A stretch of DNA of 64,000 nucleotides. It comes from Strigamia acuminata. Its lineage: Eukaryota > Arthropoda > Chilopoda > Geophilomorpha > Linotaeniidae. Within the stretch, counting starts at the first letter, position 1. Every line of letters begins with the position of its first letter. The position numbers and the translations under genes were made by a program. This document shows positions 1 through 11,986 of this stretch, in pieces. Location of the stretch: positions 9,486,001 to 9,550,000 of the forward strand of contig OX442322.1 of the NCBI GenBank assembly GCA_949358305.1. The letters run 5' to 3'. The notes beneath the pieces are model-generated. The model did not search any database and was not told the origin of the DNA. It was given only the letters and a program-made list of their open reading frames with translations.

Positions 1-2627
1 TCTGACGCAACTAAAGCTACCTTTTCCTTCTTTGCCTCTTCCATTGGGAGGTCAACGTCTTCGGGTTCGTCCACGAGGTCTTCCAACTGACCAGGCCCGT
101 CCCACCAGAGACGGTTGGCCAAAAGGCTCTTTGCCTCGCATGGGCGTGTCAATACGTCCGCCGGATTTCGATCCGTCGGGACGTATGCCCACTGACTCGG
201 ACTTGACTTCTCAAGAACTTCTGCCACTCTGTTGGAGACATATGGCTTCCACCTGTTCTTATTAGACTTCAACCACCCGAGCGCGACCATTGAGTCCGAG
301 TAATACCTTATCTTCCCAATCGGATAACCCGGTAAGAAATCTTCTAAGATGTACTCCACCATCCGGACTCCAACAACCGTTGCTGTCAACTCAAGGCGAG
401 GTAAAGTCAACTTAGTGGTGGGGGCAATTCTGCTTTTGCTCAAGAGCAGTTGGGTTGCGCCTGACGCAGCTCGAACGTAGATTGCGCACCCGTACGCCTG
501 TGGACTTGCGTCGCAAAAAACGTCAATGTCCATCTCTTGGCCCGAGTACGTCCCCATCCAACGCTTCACCCGGGCTTCGGTGAGGCGCTGAAGATCGGCG
601 TACCATTTGGCCACTATCTCTCGGTTCTCTTCTGAGATAATGTCGTCCCATCTGATGTCGTGACCCCACATACTCTGCAAGAGTATCTTCATCCTCAAAA
701 TGACTGGAGCTATCAACCCCAAGGGGTCGAAGACTGATGCCAATAATGACAGAATGCCCCTCCTGGACCGGGGGATCTCAACACCGGTGGGGATCCTGAA
801 CATAAGCGTGTCGTCTTGGACACTCCAAAGGATGCCCAGCATTTTGACAATGCCTAAATCTTCAAACTTGTCTGCACGCATGTGGAAATCTTTGTCTTTG
901 AGTGCGTCAAAGACCTCTGCCTTTGATGTTGCCCACTTGACGAGAGGCAGCTTTCCCTCGTCAAGGATTCTGCGTAGATTGACACAGTGTTTTACTGTCT
1001 CTTTGGTTCCATCGGCACCGGACGTCAAGTCGTCCATGTAGATGCCCTTGTCTAGGGCATCTGCCTCTTTGGGGAAAAGCACCAAATACAATCGCCCTTG
1101 CGCGCGGATCACAGCGCACAACAAGAATGGCGACGAATTCACCCCGAATGGTACGACTATCATTCTTAAAACGACCAGATGATCCCACAAATTCTGCCAA
1201 GAATATCCTTCTTGGAAGTATTCTTCTGAAACCCAAAGGAATCGCAAAAAATCGCAATGGTCCGGATTAATCAGCACTTGCAGGAAAGCCTGCTTAATGT
1301 CTGCTATCGCCACTACACAGAAAAGGCGAAAACGGATCATAACTGGGACAATATCCGGATTTAAAGAGGGGCCAGGATACAGGCAGTCGTTCAGCGAAGG
1401 TAGCCCCTTCTTCGCCGACGACGCGTTGAAAACGACACGGAACTTGGTCGTTTCCCGGTCCTCCTTGATCACTGGATGGTGCGGAATAACATAAACGCTA
1501 GTCTTCTTGTATCTCTCTGCCAGAGGTACTACTTCCGCGTGCTCTTCTTTGACGTAGTCCCACATGGCTTTGTTATAACGTTCCTTGTGGTCGCTGTTAC
1601 TATCAATTCGCCTAAGCGTATGTGATAGTTGATTCAGAGCCAACTCCCAGTTCGACTCCAAAGCCCCAATCTTATCGTTGAAGGGCAAGCAAACCTGGTA
1701 GCGACCATCCTCCATTCGCTTGTGCGACTTCTCAAAGCGATCTCGAACAAAATCTGAATCGCGTTCGCCTGCTGTAATTCCAACAGCCTCCAGACTCCAA
1801 AGCTTTTCCAAGTCACGGTCAGTCTTAATCTCACAGGTGTTGCAGCAAGAAACGTCACGCGAGCTCTCGGAGAAGACATCTGTCGACCCAGCGGCTCCTG
1901 ACAACACCCACCCAAAAATGGTATTGACCAAACCCAAGCGGTTATCCAATCGCTTCCGTCCGTCAAGGCAGATTTCCCACCAAACATCAACCCCAAGCAA
2001 GATATCAACATTGCCTGCAGTCGAAGGTAAGTCTTCAGCCAATTCGAACCCCAAATCTTTAACCTTCTGAATGGTATCAGGGCTGGCTATCCCATACACA
2101 TGCGGTAGGCTTCTTGCACTTAAAGCCGTCACCTTGAGCTCTCTGGCTCCGTGTCTAGACTGAAGGAGTATCCTATAAACGTCATAAGACGCCGATCCAG
2201 CTTTCTCCTCATTGAGGCGTTGTGCGGTGGCTTCGATCGACCCACAACTCTTCAACCGTATCCGGTCGGCTACACTCTTTAAAATGTAGGACCGATGGCT
2301 GCCCGGATCTAACATGCCACGTATCGTGTGCGAACCTCCAGACTTTGTTTTTAACTCCGCTGTGAATATCATCAACTGAAGCGTTGATGAGATCGCCAAG
2401 GAGACGTTTGCACTCACGTCCTTGGGCTTCTCTACACCACCTCTACTCTGGGCATTCAATTTCCTGCAGATGGACGAGTGATGTCGTCCGCCGCAAGTCC
2501 TGCAGCTGGTTTTAACCTGACATCGCATTGCTCTGTGTCCTTCTTGCAGGCAATTGAAGCAAAGTCTGTTTTGTTGGGCTATGGTGGACTTCTCTGCCAC
2601 GCTCATTTCTTTTTTACAGAAGGTGTT
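1..2627 (-). CDS. Element B gag-pol, C-terminal part (zinc knuckles, A17 protease, RT, RNase H), partial
   Basis: This piece resumes exactly where the N-terminal gag piece stops at the A-I insertion. The first zinc knuckle straddles the join (CIFCKEGH on one side, the closing Cys on this side). It is followed by CFNC and CRTCGGRHH knuckles, the A17 aspartic protease motif DPGSHRS (2290-2309), the LLGVDVWW and FGWVLSG blocks, RT with YMDD (1029-1040) and RNase H with YYSDSM (about 290-305). The frame agrees at 2627, 1040 and 296, and I saw no stop in the stretches I translated (2631-1690 and about 1-300). It encodes capsid-nucleocapsid, protease and reverse transcriptase functions of the virus-like particle. 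The integrase end is off the window. Apart from the nested insertion it looks intact. Confidence 0.9.
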
Positions 2628-2631
2628 GGCA
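2628..2631. repeat. Target-site duplication ggca (left) of element A-I
   Basis: ggca here matches ggca at 8580-8583. Removing A-I and one copy restores the reading frame of the B zinc knuckle, so a 4-bp duplication is certain. Confidence 0.95.
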
Positions 2632-3403
2632 TGTTGCGAGCACGTGCAACATGGATTTTTGCTATCGCAATAGCGGATTTGCTTTAATTGATCAATTATT
2701 TAAGTTTGTATTTAGTTAATAGTGCAGCTTAAGTTTTGGCTAAATGTTAAATGAATTTCGTGTAGTTTGTGAAGTGGGAGCGGTGAATTACCTGATTTAA
2801 GCTGTCTTTTTTAAGGTAATCTTGTATCTTTTCTTTGATTCTTTGGAGTTTTACTGCTTGGATTCGTCCAAAGAGTCGCTGCTGTTAGTTCCTAGGTTAG
2901 TTCATTTATTTGAAACACTTTGTCTTAATTTATTACGGTTTTGTGCCTTTTGTAATGATTTTATACTCGAAACTGTGTATTTTCTTGTATACGCTTTATC
3001 ATTTTGTCACTAGAGGGACAATTCGCCTCTTGCGAGCGATTGTTGCCACTCGTTGCTAAGAGCCGCTGCTCTAATTGTTGTAGGTTGCGCAGCAACTACT
3101 CTGACTTGTTATGTAGTTTTCTAGGGTTAAGATATGTAATTTTCTCCTCTCTTTTTCTGTGTATTTTGATAGATGTTAACTTTACAATAAATTCGGTTTG
3201 TTTATGTGTTATTTAACACATTAGTGGTGAGTTCTTCCAGACACTTGTTAGGCCACTTTGCAGGGATTTCAAGCAGGATTTCTCCTGCAATGCATCATCT
3301 TTTTTGGAGCTCATCACAAGTTTTAGTAAGTAGGTTTATTTGTTATAACCATTTCCGATTGTCTTCTAGAGTGCCACACGGCCACAAAGCACTGCTAGAA
3401 ACA
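2632..3403 (+). repeat. A-I 5' LTR (772 bp)
   Basis: Starts TGTTGCGAGCACGTGCAACA (a hairpin-forming inverted repeat) and ends CTGCTAGAAACA. It appears the same as the 3' LTR at 7808-8579. An AATAAA at 3186-3191 is a plausible polyadenylation signal. The family has six related LTRs in the window (A-I, A-II, A-III, A-IV, A-V, K). Confidence 0.95.
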
Positions 3404-3407
3404 TTTT

Positions 3408-3433
3408 TGGTGCCGTTTTGCTTGACCAGGATG
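3408..3433 (+). promoter_or_regulatory. Primer-binding site, tRNA-His-like with an insertion (A-I)
   Basis: TGGTGCCGT, then an extra TTTGCT, then TGACCAGGAT, 4 nt after the LTR. Both halves match the intact site in element F. The same interrupted form is in A-IV, so it is inherited rather than a recent mutation. Confidence 0.7.
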
Positions 3434-3975
3434 CAAGCCAGATGTGAAGTTGTCGTGAGTTTGACAATGGCGGCAGTGGGCGCCATTTTACAGGACAAGA
3501 ACGACATGTGCAGGACCAACTGTATCGAGAGTTGCCTGGACAGTGTTACGTCCACCACATCGTGTGCCACCAGCGCAGCGAGTGTGGCTGCCACACACAT
3601 CGGGAATCATCACACGGGATGGCGAAATTTGTCTCAGGGACATCCAGTGGGTCAGGTTCGAGTCTGTGGGTCGCCGATGCCGTCCATGCAGTTCGTACTT
3701 GGGCGCCGCCAGTCAAGTTGGCGGTCATCGAGTCTGCCGTTTCCAGTGACCACTCCGGGATCGATTGACGATCTTTCACAGAGCAGAAGGAGGCAGCACC
3801 ACTTGTGCAACATGCTAGGACTGCCCGATCCGCCCATCCGAGTCAGGAGTGGTATCGTCTTGTTGTCAGCTGGGTGTTGGCGTGCCTCGTGTTCCGACGG
3901 ATCCGCCAAGGGAGCTGTGCTGTCGGATCAGAGTCTCAAGCGTCAGTTACGCCGCCTGAAATCTATTTTCGAAAC

Positions 3976-3986
3976 ACAACGCAATG
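3976..3986 (+). promoter_or_regulatory. Conserved leader motif ACAACGCAATG (A-I)
   Basis: About 565 nt after the primer-binding site. The extended form ACACAACGCAATGTAC is the same as in K, H and A-IV. Confidence 0.65.
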
Positions 3987-6900
3987 TACTGGAGTCAGCA
4001 ATGAAGATTTCATTTATTGTTGATTAATTTCTTTATATGAAATGAAATGTTAGATTTTAAGGTTTTTTTTGGGGGAAATTGTGATCGTTTTGGGTTTTTT
4101 AAGGGGCGTTAGATTCTCACAGTGAATAAGGGTCGTTTTTAGCTCATTTCTCTAGAATTCTTTGCATGTTCGCGCCTTGTCTACCATGTTGAGCTGTCGG
4201 CAAGGTCCCTTTAGATTCCCTGTAACAGTTTTTGCCCTTTTTCTTACGATTTACTGTGATCCTGTTTCACGTTTCCCTTTTGAGATAAAATAAGGTGGCT
4301 GGTATAATTTTACTGGCCTTTTTTATTTAGGGTCTAGTTAGAGAGTTTGTATCTTTGATAGTTTATACTTAACCCGTGTATATTTATTAGCTTTACTCGA
4401 TTTGCTCACGTTTGGTGAGATTTTCAATCCAATTCATGCTTAATATAGTTCTCTTCAAGTTTTGATTGTCAGGTCCCTTGTAGACGAGTTCGTCAGTAGG
4501 TTCTGCCGCTAGCCTTATATTTGTTTGGCTTTTTAGTTTAGTTCGTTTAGCAGTTGCTAATCGAATTTCTCCTTTACCATTGAAAAGGGGATTTCGTGTT
4601 GAGATGGGAAATCTGTCCCATGGCTCTTGTGGCCGGAGTTGAGATGCACGAGTCATATCTCGTGATCTGCTCTCTCCTTTTCTCGTGATGTTGCGTCTTA
4701 TTGCAGAGTCCCGCCTTCTATAAGGGGCTCTATCTGTTTTTGCCTTTGTCTGTTTCAAGAAGGCCCGGCTTCACAGCTCGGGGTCCTTTCAGTTGGGGGT
4801 TTCCGCTAATCATTGGTGATCGGACGTTGGTGTTATGAGGCCAGTCCTTGACCAGCGAGGCGGACGAAGCCCGTCATTCTTGGTTTTAGTTTGTGTGCCG
4901 CTCGAGTTTCCTCGTGAGCTCTGGTGTCGGTCATCTCTCCGCTTCGGGAGAGGGCACACCCGTTTGTATTCGTGTGTTTGTAGAACGTTTCTTGTTTTTA
5001 GAACGAGATTCGTTCTTTTGCTGCTCGAGTCTAGCAGAGCGAGCGCTGGCCCGCGAGGTCAGTCGGTTCTTACCTGTCCGTCAATCTCTGTTAGTTTAGG
5101 TTGTTATACAACTTGTTTGCAAGTGGGTTTGGATTTAGAAAGGCGTGTGACTTCTGTCGGTGCTGGAAGTTTAGAGCAGCCGATCCGCACCGCCCACTGG
5201 ACAAGTCCAGTTTTTGTTGTTGACCGCTGCATCCAGTGTTTACCGCTGGTGATGTACGTTCTGCATTTTCACTGTCTCTTCATGGAAACGTCCGTAGCGT
5301 TTCATGAGTCTTCATTGGCTATTCTAATTCTTTGGGGCAACTTTAGAATCTGGACATTTTAGCTTATTCGTTTAGGAAATAGCTTGCTTGCTATTTTTTG
5401 GTTGTGGCTAGCTAGCGTGGCGTTAGGGTATAGGTACTTGTTTTGGATGGTCGTTCTTGCTGTGCACAGCAAGGACTGCCATTCGATGTGTTTCAGAGGG
5501 CAGGTTTGTACTGCCATACTCTGTTAGATGTCGTGTCCGAGACAATGTCCCTGCGCCTCTTGGCGGCCCCTATTTCTACGTTTGCTTCCCGCGACTGAGT
5601 AGTTGTTGTTAGTCTTTCATCCCTAGCTCTGCAGTGAGGCAGACATGCACTAGGCAGGGAGCCCACTCTAGGATGGGTCGAAGGACGTGTGTGTGCGGCC
5701 TTCTTGGCGCCGGCACTCGGCAACACGTTTTGGTCATTGGACAACACGTGCTTTCAGTAGAGTGGCGATTTCCGGAAGTCGGCTTGCTGATCGACGATGT
5801 GGTCAATGGGTATGTGAGCGAGTCAATTGTCGACTTGCAGTTGCTTACCGGTTCCAGGAATGCGGTTGGCAACTGGCAAGCCCTTGTGCTCATGTCTATG
5901 TGTGACGCCCCTCGCAATCAGGGACGTCAAGCAACCCTCCCTCTTCTCTCGTTTCTCGGTTCAATCATATTGGTTCCGACTCGGGGTGGGCCAAGCGTTC
6001 ATACAGTAGCCTCCTTATTGGGGCATGGGGTTTCAGCTAGATCTAGTTTGAATTTCCCCTTCGGTTAAAGAAGTTTCAGTCTTCGTGGTAGTCTGCTCAC
6101 AACAGGCTACACGGTGGCCCGAGTGCGGACGCGCTGTCCATCGGGTACCTCTTTGTTCAAGGCGCATTCGTAAAGCGCAGCTCGGCTGAAAGAAAGCCAC
6201 CGGTTTTGATTTCTTTTCAACAACGTGATTAGTTTTCATGCAGGAAGTGTAGCTTCACTTCATTTGGTTGCAGTTGCACTGCTTCCAACGTTTTTCAGTA
6301 TCGTTTGACACCTGTTGATCTTCAAAAAGAAGTATCTCCCTTTCCTTACTTTTCTCGTGGGGAGGAAATGGATTGATTATTTGGGTACGGACTTATTCCC
6401 TCTTCGGAAAAAAAAGCAGAAAGTTTAGTGTTTTGGAATTCTTGCTGGTTTTCACAGTTCCAGTTTGTTAGTTTCCTTTGTGAGGCCATACTTGGCCAAT
6501 AGCTTTAGTGATAATATTGACGTTTTTGCCGGTATTTATTTGCACGGAACGTGCTCGTTTTTTTTTAGATAATTGAACCGTTTTTCTTTTGTTAGTTAGA
6601 TAAAGTTGTGGTCGATGGGTCAGCGTGCGCGTGTTTCCTTGTCGCTGTGGACAAAAGGTCGCAGTTGGTTTACACAGTCACCTGACTACGTCTTTCCTTT
6701 CTTTCTTTATTCTCTGCTCTTAGCGGTGTCGTGGGTTCATGTCAAGTCAGGGTGCGGTCAACGCCTTTGCGTGGCAGTTGCTGCGAATGGTTCGCATTGC
6801 CTGAGCTTCATGCCTTCTCGTTCTCTTTTTCCTCCTTCTGGCGTGATCATGATAGCTAGGTGGTCATGGCTTTGGGTAAGTTGTTAGTTAGTCACTCTTT

Positions 6901-7807
6901 GCGAAAGAGTGGTGCCTAGGTCTTGACGGCATTTTCTAGTTCTTCGTACGAATGCTGGGTGGTTGGTCAGACGATAGGTCTGGGTCAACGCATTCATTCC
7001 CTTAGTTTGTATTTTTTTTGTTTTCTATAAAAGGTTCGTCTTTAGTAGTTTAATAAGTTTAAGTTCGCAGCTCGTGTTTTAGTGCGGATGGAGGTTTCCG
7101 TGGTACGCTGTCACTTGAGCGCTGGCTCGAGGACAACGAGGCGGTGAAGCCTGCCGTGTCTCAAGTCCGTTCTCTTTTGCGTTCCAAGTTTTCTTTCTAG
7201 TCTTCATGTATGTCATGTTCCTTGCGAGGCCATGCTCGGTCAAGAGTTTTTTGTGACAGTTTTCTTTTTTCGATGACGTTTAGTTCTCGGTATTGAGATT
7301 TTGAACCTCGGTGTGTGGTCAGGCAAGTGTTATTGACCAGCACCCCTTCCTCTTTGACGAGGATTCTCGTTTTCCTGCTTCTAGTTTCCATTAGTTTAAG
7401 CGTCTGTCTACGAGTTGACAGACTGAGCTTTCGGACAAGCTCCCGCAATGTTCTCACGTCGTTTTGGTTAGAAAACCCGTTCAGTCGGATTTTCTAAAGG
7501 TTTTTTGCGTGTGCGCCACGTGGGTATTGGCGACGCCGTGGCCCCTTGGTGTCTGGACTAGGGCATCATGGCACGGCCCTTCTCTTTCTTCTCTCCGGTG
7601 TTTTTGGGTCACAATCCGATTTCGACGCTCTTGGTTCCGTGACGCTTCTAGAGGTCCCGGATGTTTAGGTTACAGCTTTTTGCCTTTGCGACTTTCACAA
7701 AGTCGAGTTTGGTTTCGGTACTTTTTCTTCCCGTGCTCTTGGTTTTGATGGGGAATTTCTTCAACGGTTTTCTGCCTTGCCTTCCCTTCTTCTTTGGCCG
7801 GCAACGC

Positions 7808-8579
7808 TGTTGCGAGCACGTGCAACATGGATTTTTGCTATCGCAATAGCGGATTTGCTTTAATTGATCAATTATTTAAGTTTGTATTTAGTTAATAGTG
7901 CAGCTTAAGTTTTGGCTAAATGTTAAATGAATTTCGTGTAGTTTGTGAAGTGGGAGCGGTGAATTACCTGATTTAAGCTGTCTTTTTTAAGGTAATCTTG
8001 TATCTTTTCTTTGATTCTTTGGAGTTTTACTGCTTGGATTCGTCCAAAGAGTCGCTGCTGTTAGTTCCTAGGTTAGTTCATTTATTTGAAACACTTTGTC
8101 TTAATTTATTACGGTTTTGTGCCTTTTGTAATGATTTTATACTCGAAACTGTGTATTTTCTTGTATACGCTTTATCATTTTGTCACTAGAGGGACAATTC
8201 GCCTCTTGCGAGCGATTGTTGCCACTCGTTGCTAAGAGCCGCTGCTCTAATTGTTGTAGGTTGCGCAGCAACTACTCTGACTTGTTATGTAGTTTTCTAG
8301 GGTTAAGATATGTAATTTTCTCCTCTCTTTTTCTGTGTATTTTGATAGATGTTAACTTTACAATAAATTCGGTTTGTTTATGTGTTATTTAACACATTAG
8401 TGGTGAGTTCTTCCAGACACTTGTTAGGCCACTTTGCAGGGATTTCAAGCAGGATTTCTCCTGCAATGCATCATCTTTTTTGGAGCTCATCACAAGTTTT
8501 AGTAAGTAGGTTTATTTGTTATAACCATTTCCGATTGTCTTCTAGAGTGCCACACGGCCACAAAGCACTGCTAGAAACA
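7808..8579 (+). repeat. A-I 3' LTR (772 bp)
   Basis: Same length as the 5' LTR and, in the parts compared, the same sequence. It is followed by the ggca target duplication and then by element B gag. Confidence 0.95.
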
Positions 8580-8583
8580 GGCA
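8580..8583. repeat. Target-site duplication ggca (right) of element A-I
   Basis: Partner of 2628-2631. These four bases are also part of the interrupted gag codons. Confidence 0.95.
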
Positions 8584-9752
8584 TGGCCTTCTTTGCAAAA
8601 AATGCAAATTGCGCTTTCCACGGTCAGCTTTGGGCTAGAAGACTCTTTGGCTCTTTTGGATGTAGCGCATGTAGACATTGTGCCCTTGCGTTGATCTTTA
8701 TCCTTGTCGGAACTTCCAGACTTGTCTTTCTTTGTTGCGAGACCTCCTGTTCCCATGACGTCTTCCATTTGCTCTAAGAGCTGAACTTCAGCCGCAAAGA
8801 AATTCAAAATTGTCACTAAATTTGAGGTCTTAGCTCCTTGCTGCTGGTAAAACCTCATTACCATGGCAGGTGGAAATTTTCTCAGCACGTCTGGTGCCAG
8901 AAGCAGACCAGCAGTCTGTACTGGAACGCTCAACTGTTCCAGCAAGCGGATAGCAGTGGACACCTTGGTCAATTGTGTCCTGACAGCTTTGACCGGATGC
9001 AACTCAGCAACCTGTCTCATGTCCCTTATGGACTTGACCAGAGCCACTCTCTGGGCTTCATCGTCCCCATAGGAACGGACCAACTCTTCTCTTGCTAAAT
9101 TGTAATTACCATCCACTAAAGGGAATGCAGAGATCAGCATGGCGGCTTCTCCTGTACACAGCGACTGCAAGTATTGCAACTTCTCAATTTCTGATAAATC
9201 AGGGTTGCTGTGGACCGCCGAGTCAAAGCTGCTTAGGAAGGGACGGAATGTCGTCACATCTCCATTAAATTTCTGCATTTCCAACTTAGGAAGCTTTGCA
9301 TTATTATGCCTTCTTGTCGACTGTGACAAGGTCTGGTTCAAAATCGAACCCTGGGACGTATTGGTCATTGACGCTGAAGCATTTGCCGGGTTAGCTGACC
9401 AATGAGTCACGTGCTTCTTGGACATCTGTGTTCTGCTTTTAAGAACTGAAATCGGTGTCTCTAACTCTTCGATTTCCCTTAGATATCCTAAATACTGCTC
9501 CCTTGTCAGCTTTGGCTGCATAGTGTTCAGGTCGTTAATCATTTTCATGATCTTTTCATCGGCGACCATTTCTATGGCTTCCAACTCTCCTGTGTCTTTT
9601 AAGGTCAAAGACCTTCTCAAAACCGCATCCAAGGAGATTCCAATCGTCGTGAATCTACCAGCCAACACGTCCATTTCTTCTGGCGGTTGTTGCTCAACCG
9701 TTGTTGGCGTCGTTCTCCCTGATCCTGACCTTGATCCACCTCCCGTAGCCAT
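8580..9752 (-). CDS. Element B gag, N-terminal part (DUF1759-like), interrupted
   Basis: This is the amino-terminal 390 or so codons of the B polyprotein. I chose the ATG at 9752 (MATGGGSRSG...) over an in-frame ATG 12 codons upstream because elements D and H also start close to an acidic helical region. The sequence has a coiled-coil-prone N terminus, then the DUF1759-type block (RHNNAKLPKLEMQKFNGD, LQSLCTGEAA, the leucine-rich LLEQLSVPVQTAG and LRKFPPAMVMRFY), then a basic linker and the start of the first CCHC knuckle. It forms the capsid protein of the particle. The frame is cut in codons for Gly-His-Ala by element A-I. The ORF then runs three codons into the A-I LTR and stops, so the present allele would make only a truncated gag. 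Confidence 0.9.
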
Positions 9753-10198
9753 GTCAGACCTGGAATGGCAGAAAGTGAAGACAATCAATCAGCCAAAAAC
9801 CAAAGACACACACCAGACAAAACACAAGTACCAGTTGGCCAAACAGTGACCAAATACACTAACTGCTAAACTAAAGAACTGAGTGACACAACACTCAAAA
9901 ATTCTCTTAACTGGTGCTAAACTTTTCTATGCTGAGGAAATTGAGTGATGCAACACCCAAAAATTCCCTGAACTCTAAAGTAGACTATTTCCTGTTAACT
10001 ACTTCTAAACTGTGCTCTCCTGCTTGTGCAGTTATCTAGAGCGAGACAAACTTAAATTGCTACTTAAATGCAAAAAAACACACTTCCCCTCCCCCCTGAG
10101 AGGGCACATCAAGTAATCCCAATAAAAACCCAACCAAAACCACTTTAATCAACTAAATAATCTTCTTCTTTCAGGTGGCAGCAACTGATCAACTTGCA

Positions 10199-10209
10199 CA
10201 TTGCGTTGT
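10199..10209 (-). promoter_or_regulatory. Conserved leader motif ACAACGCAATG (element B)
   Basis: An exact copy of the motif shared by elements A-I, A-IV, C, F, G, H and K. It lies about 185 nt after the primer-binding site. It is complementary to CATTGCGTTGT, which resembles the anticodon arm of tRNA-His (inference). Confidence 0.65.
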
Positions 10210-10394
10210 GAATTACTTGGCAGACTCAGGATGTCCATGGCCGCTCTCACGTGACTCTCTGGCGTGCGCACTTGATGCCGGACGCTCGCGGAACCAGCCG
10301 CACAAGACGAACCAACTGGCGCGCACCAAACCACTTGAGCCACTTGCTGAACGCCCAAATGACCACTGAAACGCACACGCTGCGCAAACGTGCA

Positions 10395-10418
10395 CGAAAT
10401 CCTGGAATCACGGTACCA
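10395..10418 (-). promoter_or_regulatory. Primer-binding site, tRNA-His-like (element B)
   Basis: The minus strand reads TGGTACCGTGATTCCAGGAT followed by TTCG, 14 nt after the LTR end. It resembles the tRNA-His complement seen intact in element F but has G-to-A at position 5 and small insertions. Element C has the same variant. Confidence 0.7.
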
Positions 10419-10432
10419 AAAACTCAGCTCCC

Positions 10433-11986
10433 TGTAGCAAACAACCTTGGCTCTCACAAGGAATACTGGCGAATTGGTCTGTAAACTCTGGAGACCGCCC
10501 GAGACTGTATAGTGGTTGATGAAACAAGTTGACCTCTCAGCCCAAACTCTAGGCCTAACTGCATCATGAGAAATCAGGCCTAACTGCATTCAGTTGAAAA
10601 TGATAAAGGAAGCTCTCTGGATACTGGGGAAAACCTTGTGCCTCCAGTGAGGAGGAGAGCATGCAAAGCTTTCTACTCACTCATTTGCATATTTCCCTGA
10701 GTAGGAAATAAGATCAGAAAAGAATGTTCAAAGCAGGAGTGAAAACACATCAACTTTTTAATCTTAACAACAAGTAACAACTGATTGCTTCTTTAGCAAC
10801 CACACAACAACTGGTCACCTGCTTACAATAAATATCAGTGACCAAACAATACAGATTTGCATAATAACAATAGTGCCAACAAGGTTTCCGTATTCCTACA
10901 ACAGATGTCAAACTTAACATAAGTAAAGGCAAAACTTAACCTAACACCTTGATAACATTATGACCTGTGCAAACAGCACTTCACTTAAACTTAACAGATA
11001 ATTCAAAGGCTAAAACTAACATTAATTACACTCAAAACACAATGCTTAGCCCAAACCCAATCACCACCAACAGAGGGCGCAACGTGTCACAGTTTTAACC
11101 CCTTTACAACCATGCAATAACAAAGGTAAAGGCTTAGATTAATAACTCTTAATATTGGTAATTTATACAAACAATAACTAGTATATATTCCCTATGTCCA
11201 GGTTTCATTAAAACCCCAAACTAAATAATAACAGGGCACCAGTGCAGCACCAAATCCAAGATGGCGACCATGCAACTGCTAAAATGACGTGAATGGAGCC
11301 AAACAAGGTCGCAAGCGACTCACAGGCCTTCTCAACGATGGATCTGCGTCCTAGAACGGTCAGTACAACTTTCCCAGTGCTTGGACATTGAAACCCGACC
11401 AATTCAACTCATTTGCAGGACCCACACGACCACGAGAGGCGTCGCAAGGCGTGCGCTCACGCCCGACGCTCCCGAACGCTCACAAACGATGTCCAACGTT
11501 CATCCAGCGACCCAGGACACCTGGGGAGTTCCTTAAACACCAATACAAGTTAGTATAAATTAAATCACAAGCAAAACAAGCACTAAAACTGCAATTGTGC
11601 TTATTTCAGGTTCTTCCCGTCTCCCAGTTCACTTGCGCTATGGCGGCCATCTTGCCGGTGCACGACTATCTCCCTCGCAAGTGAACTGGAAACGGGAGAG
11701 AACTTACAAATACTAGAAACAACACCTAAAAGTGAAAAAGACACATAAAACAATTACAAAAGACTAAAAACACAACTTTCAAACATTCCAGGTGTGGCAG
11801 GCGAAGTGGCAACCCCCTTGAACTTCCAGGATCGTGTCAACAAAGCAGCAAACCAACTGGACATGTCAGATATGTGTTAAAAATCTATTCAAACTTGACA
11901 ACAAAATTAAAAAAGCCTTTTCTTCCTTTCAGAAGATAAACAACGTGAAATCTCCAGATCTTTTTGTTGCGTTCTTGCTCGCAACA
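10433..11986 (-). repeat. Element B 5' LTR
   Basis: The minus strand starts TGTTGCGAGCAAGAACGCAA at 11986 and ends GCTACA at 10433. It is homologous along its length to the element C LTR (42605-44184). The first 20 nt form an inverted repeat (TGTTGCG...CGCAACA). The 3' boundary is inferred from the CA dinucleotide before the primer-binding site, because the second LTR copy is off the window. Confidence 0.85.

Larger units (their letters stand above)
3404..7807 (+). other. A-I internal region, non-coding
   Basis: 4.4 kb with no retroelement protein domain. The longest frame (3206-4027, 273 codons) begins in the LTR and crosses the primer-binding site. Other frames are short (for example 4835-5362, 175 codons) and match nothing I recognise. 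The segment about 5040-5880 is nearly the same as element K 57560-58470, and 6912-7807 is like A-II 12476-13397. It ends in a pyrimidine-rich tract followed by GGCCGGCAACGC just before the 3' LTR. Confidence 0.85.
2632..8579 (+). mobile_element. Element A-I: complete non-coding LTR retrotransposon (5948 bp)
   Basis: Two 772-bp LTRs flank 4404 bp of internal sequence with no gag or pol, and a 4-bp target duplication (ggca) brackets the unit. It has a primer-binding site and the shared leader motif, so it has the cis signals needed for mobilisation but must use proteins made by another element. It was inserted into the gag gene of element B. Its partner A-IV (58478-64000, minus) has the same LTR and internal lengths and only a few base differences, so the family spread recently. 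It fits the LARD class (large retrotransposon derivative). Confidence 0.95.
9753..10432 (-). other. Element B 5' leader (untranslated)
   Basis: This is the stretch between the 5' LTR and the gag ATG on the minus strand. It holds the primer-binding site and the ACAACGCAATG motif. The first 350 nt or so can be matched to the leader of element C (44185-44285 joined to 50876-51250). It contains a G-rich run (rc of 10090-10098). No gene seen. A 146-aa frame (10149-10589, minus) crosses from LTR into leader, but I do not call it a gene. Confidence 0.75.
1..11986 (-). mobile_element. Element B: BEL/Pao LTR retrotransposon, 3' end beyond the window, split by element A-I
   Basis: Reading on the minus strand, this element consists of a 5' LTR (10433-11986), a leader with primer-binding site (9753-10432) and a gag-pol frame starting at 9752. 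The frame is split at 8579/2632 by element A-I and resumes at 2631, running to position 1 with the RNase H region included. Integrase and the 3' LTR lie outside the window. B itself was inserted into an LTR of the A family (A-III), whose sequence resumes at 11987. The target duplication cannot be checked because the far end is missing. Its LTR and leader are related to those of element C. Confidence 0.93.

Noticed and set aside
1634-2011. 125-codon minus frame in the protease region of B
   Set aside because: It is a shadow in another frame; the real frame reads LLGVDVWW and FGWVLSG through the same bases.
1720-2070. 116-codon plus frame
   Set aside because: Antisense to the B protease frame.
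3971-3995. Leader motif as a conserved peptide (TQRNV)
   Set aside because: Readable as TQRNV in A-I and C, SQRNV in B and TQRAV in D, but in K and G a stop or a different frame is used while the bases are still conserved, so an RNA-level explanation fits better.
4393-4758. 121-codon basic minus frame in A-I (and its mirror at 62299-62664)
   Set aside because: No domain; it is duplicated only because the two elements are near-identical DNA copies.
4835-5362. 175-codon frame in A-I, with relatives in A-IV and K
   Set aside because: The DNA itself is nearly identical between copies, so the shared frame is not evidence for a protein; no known domain.
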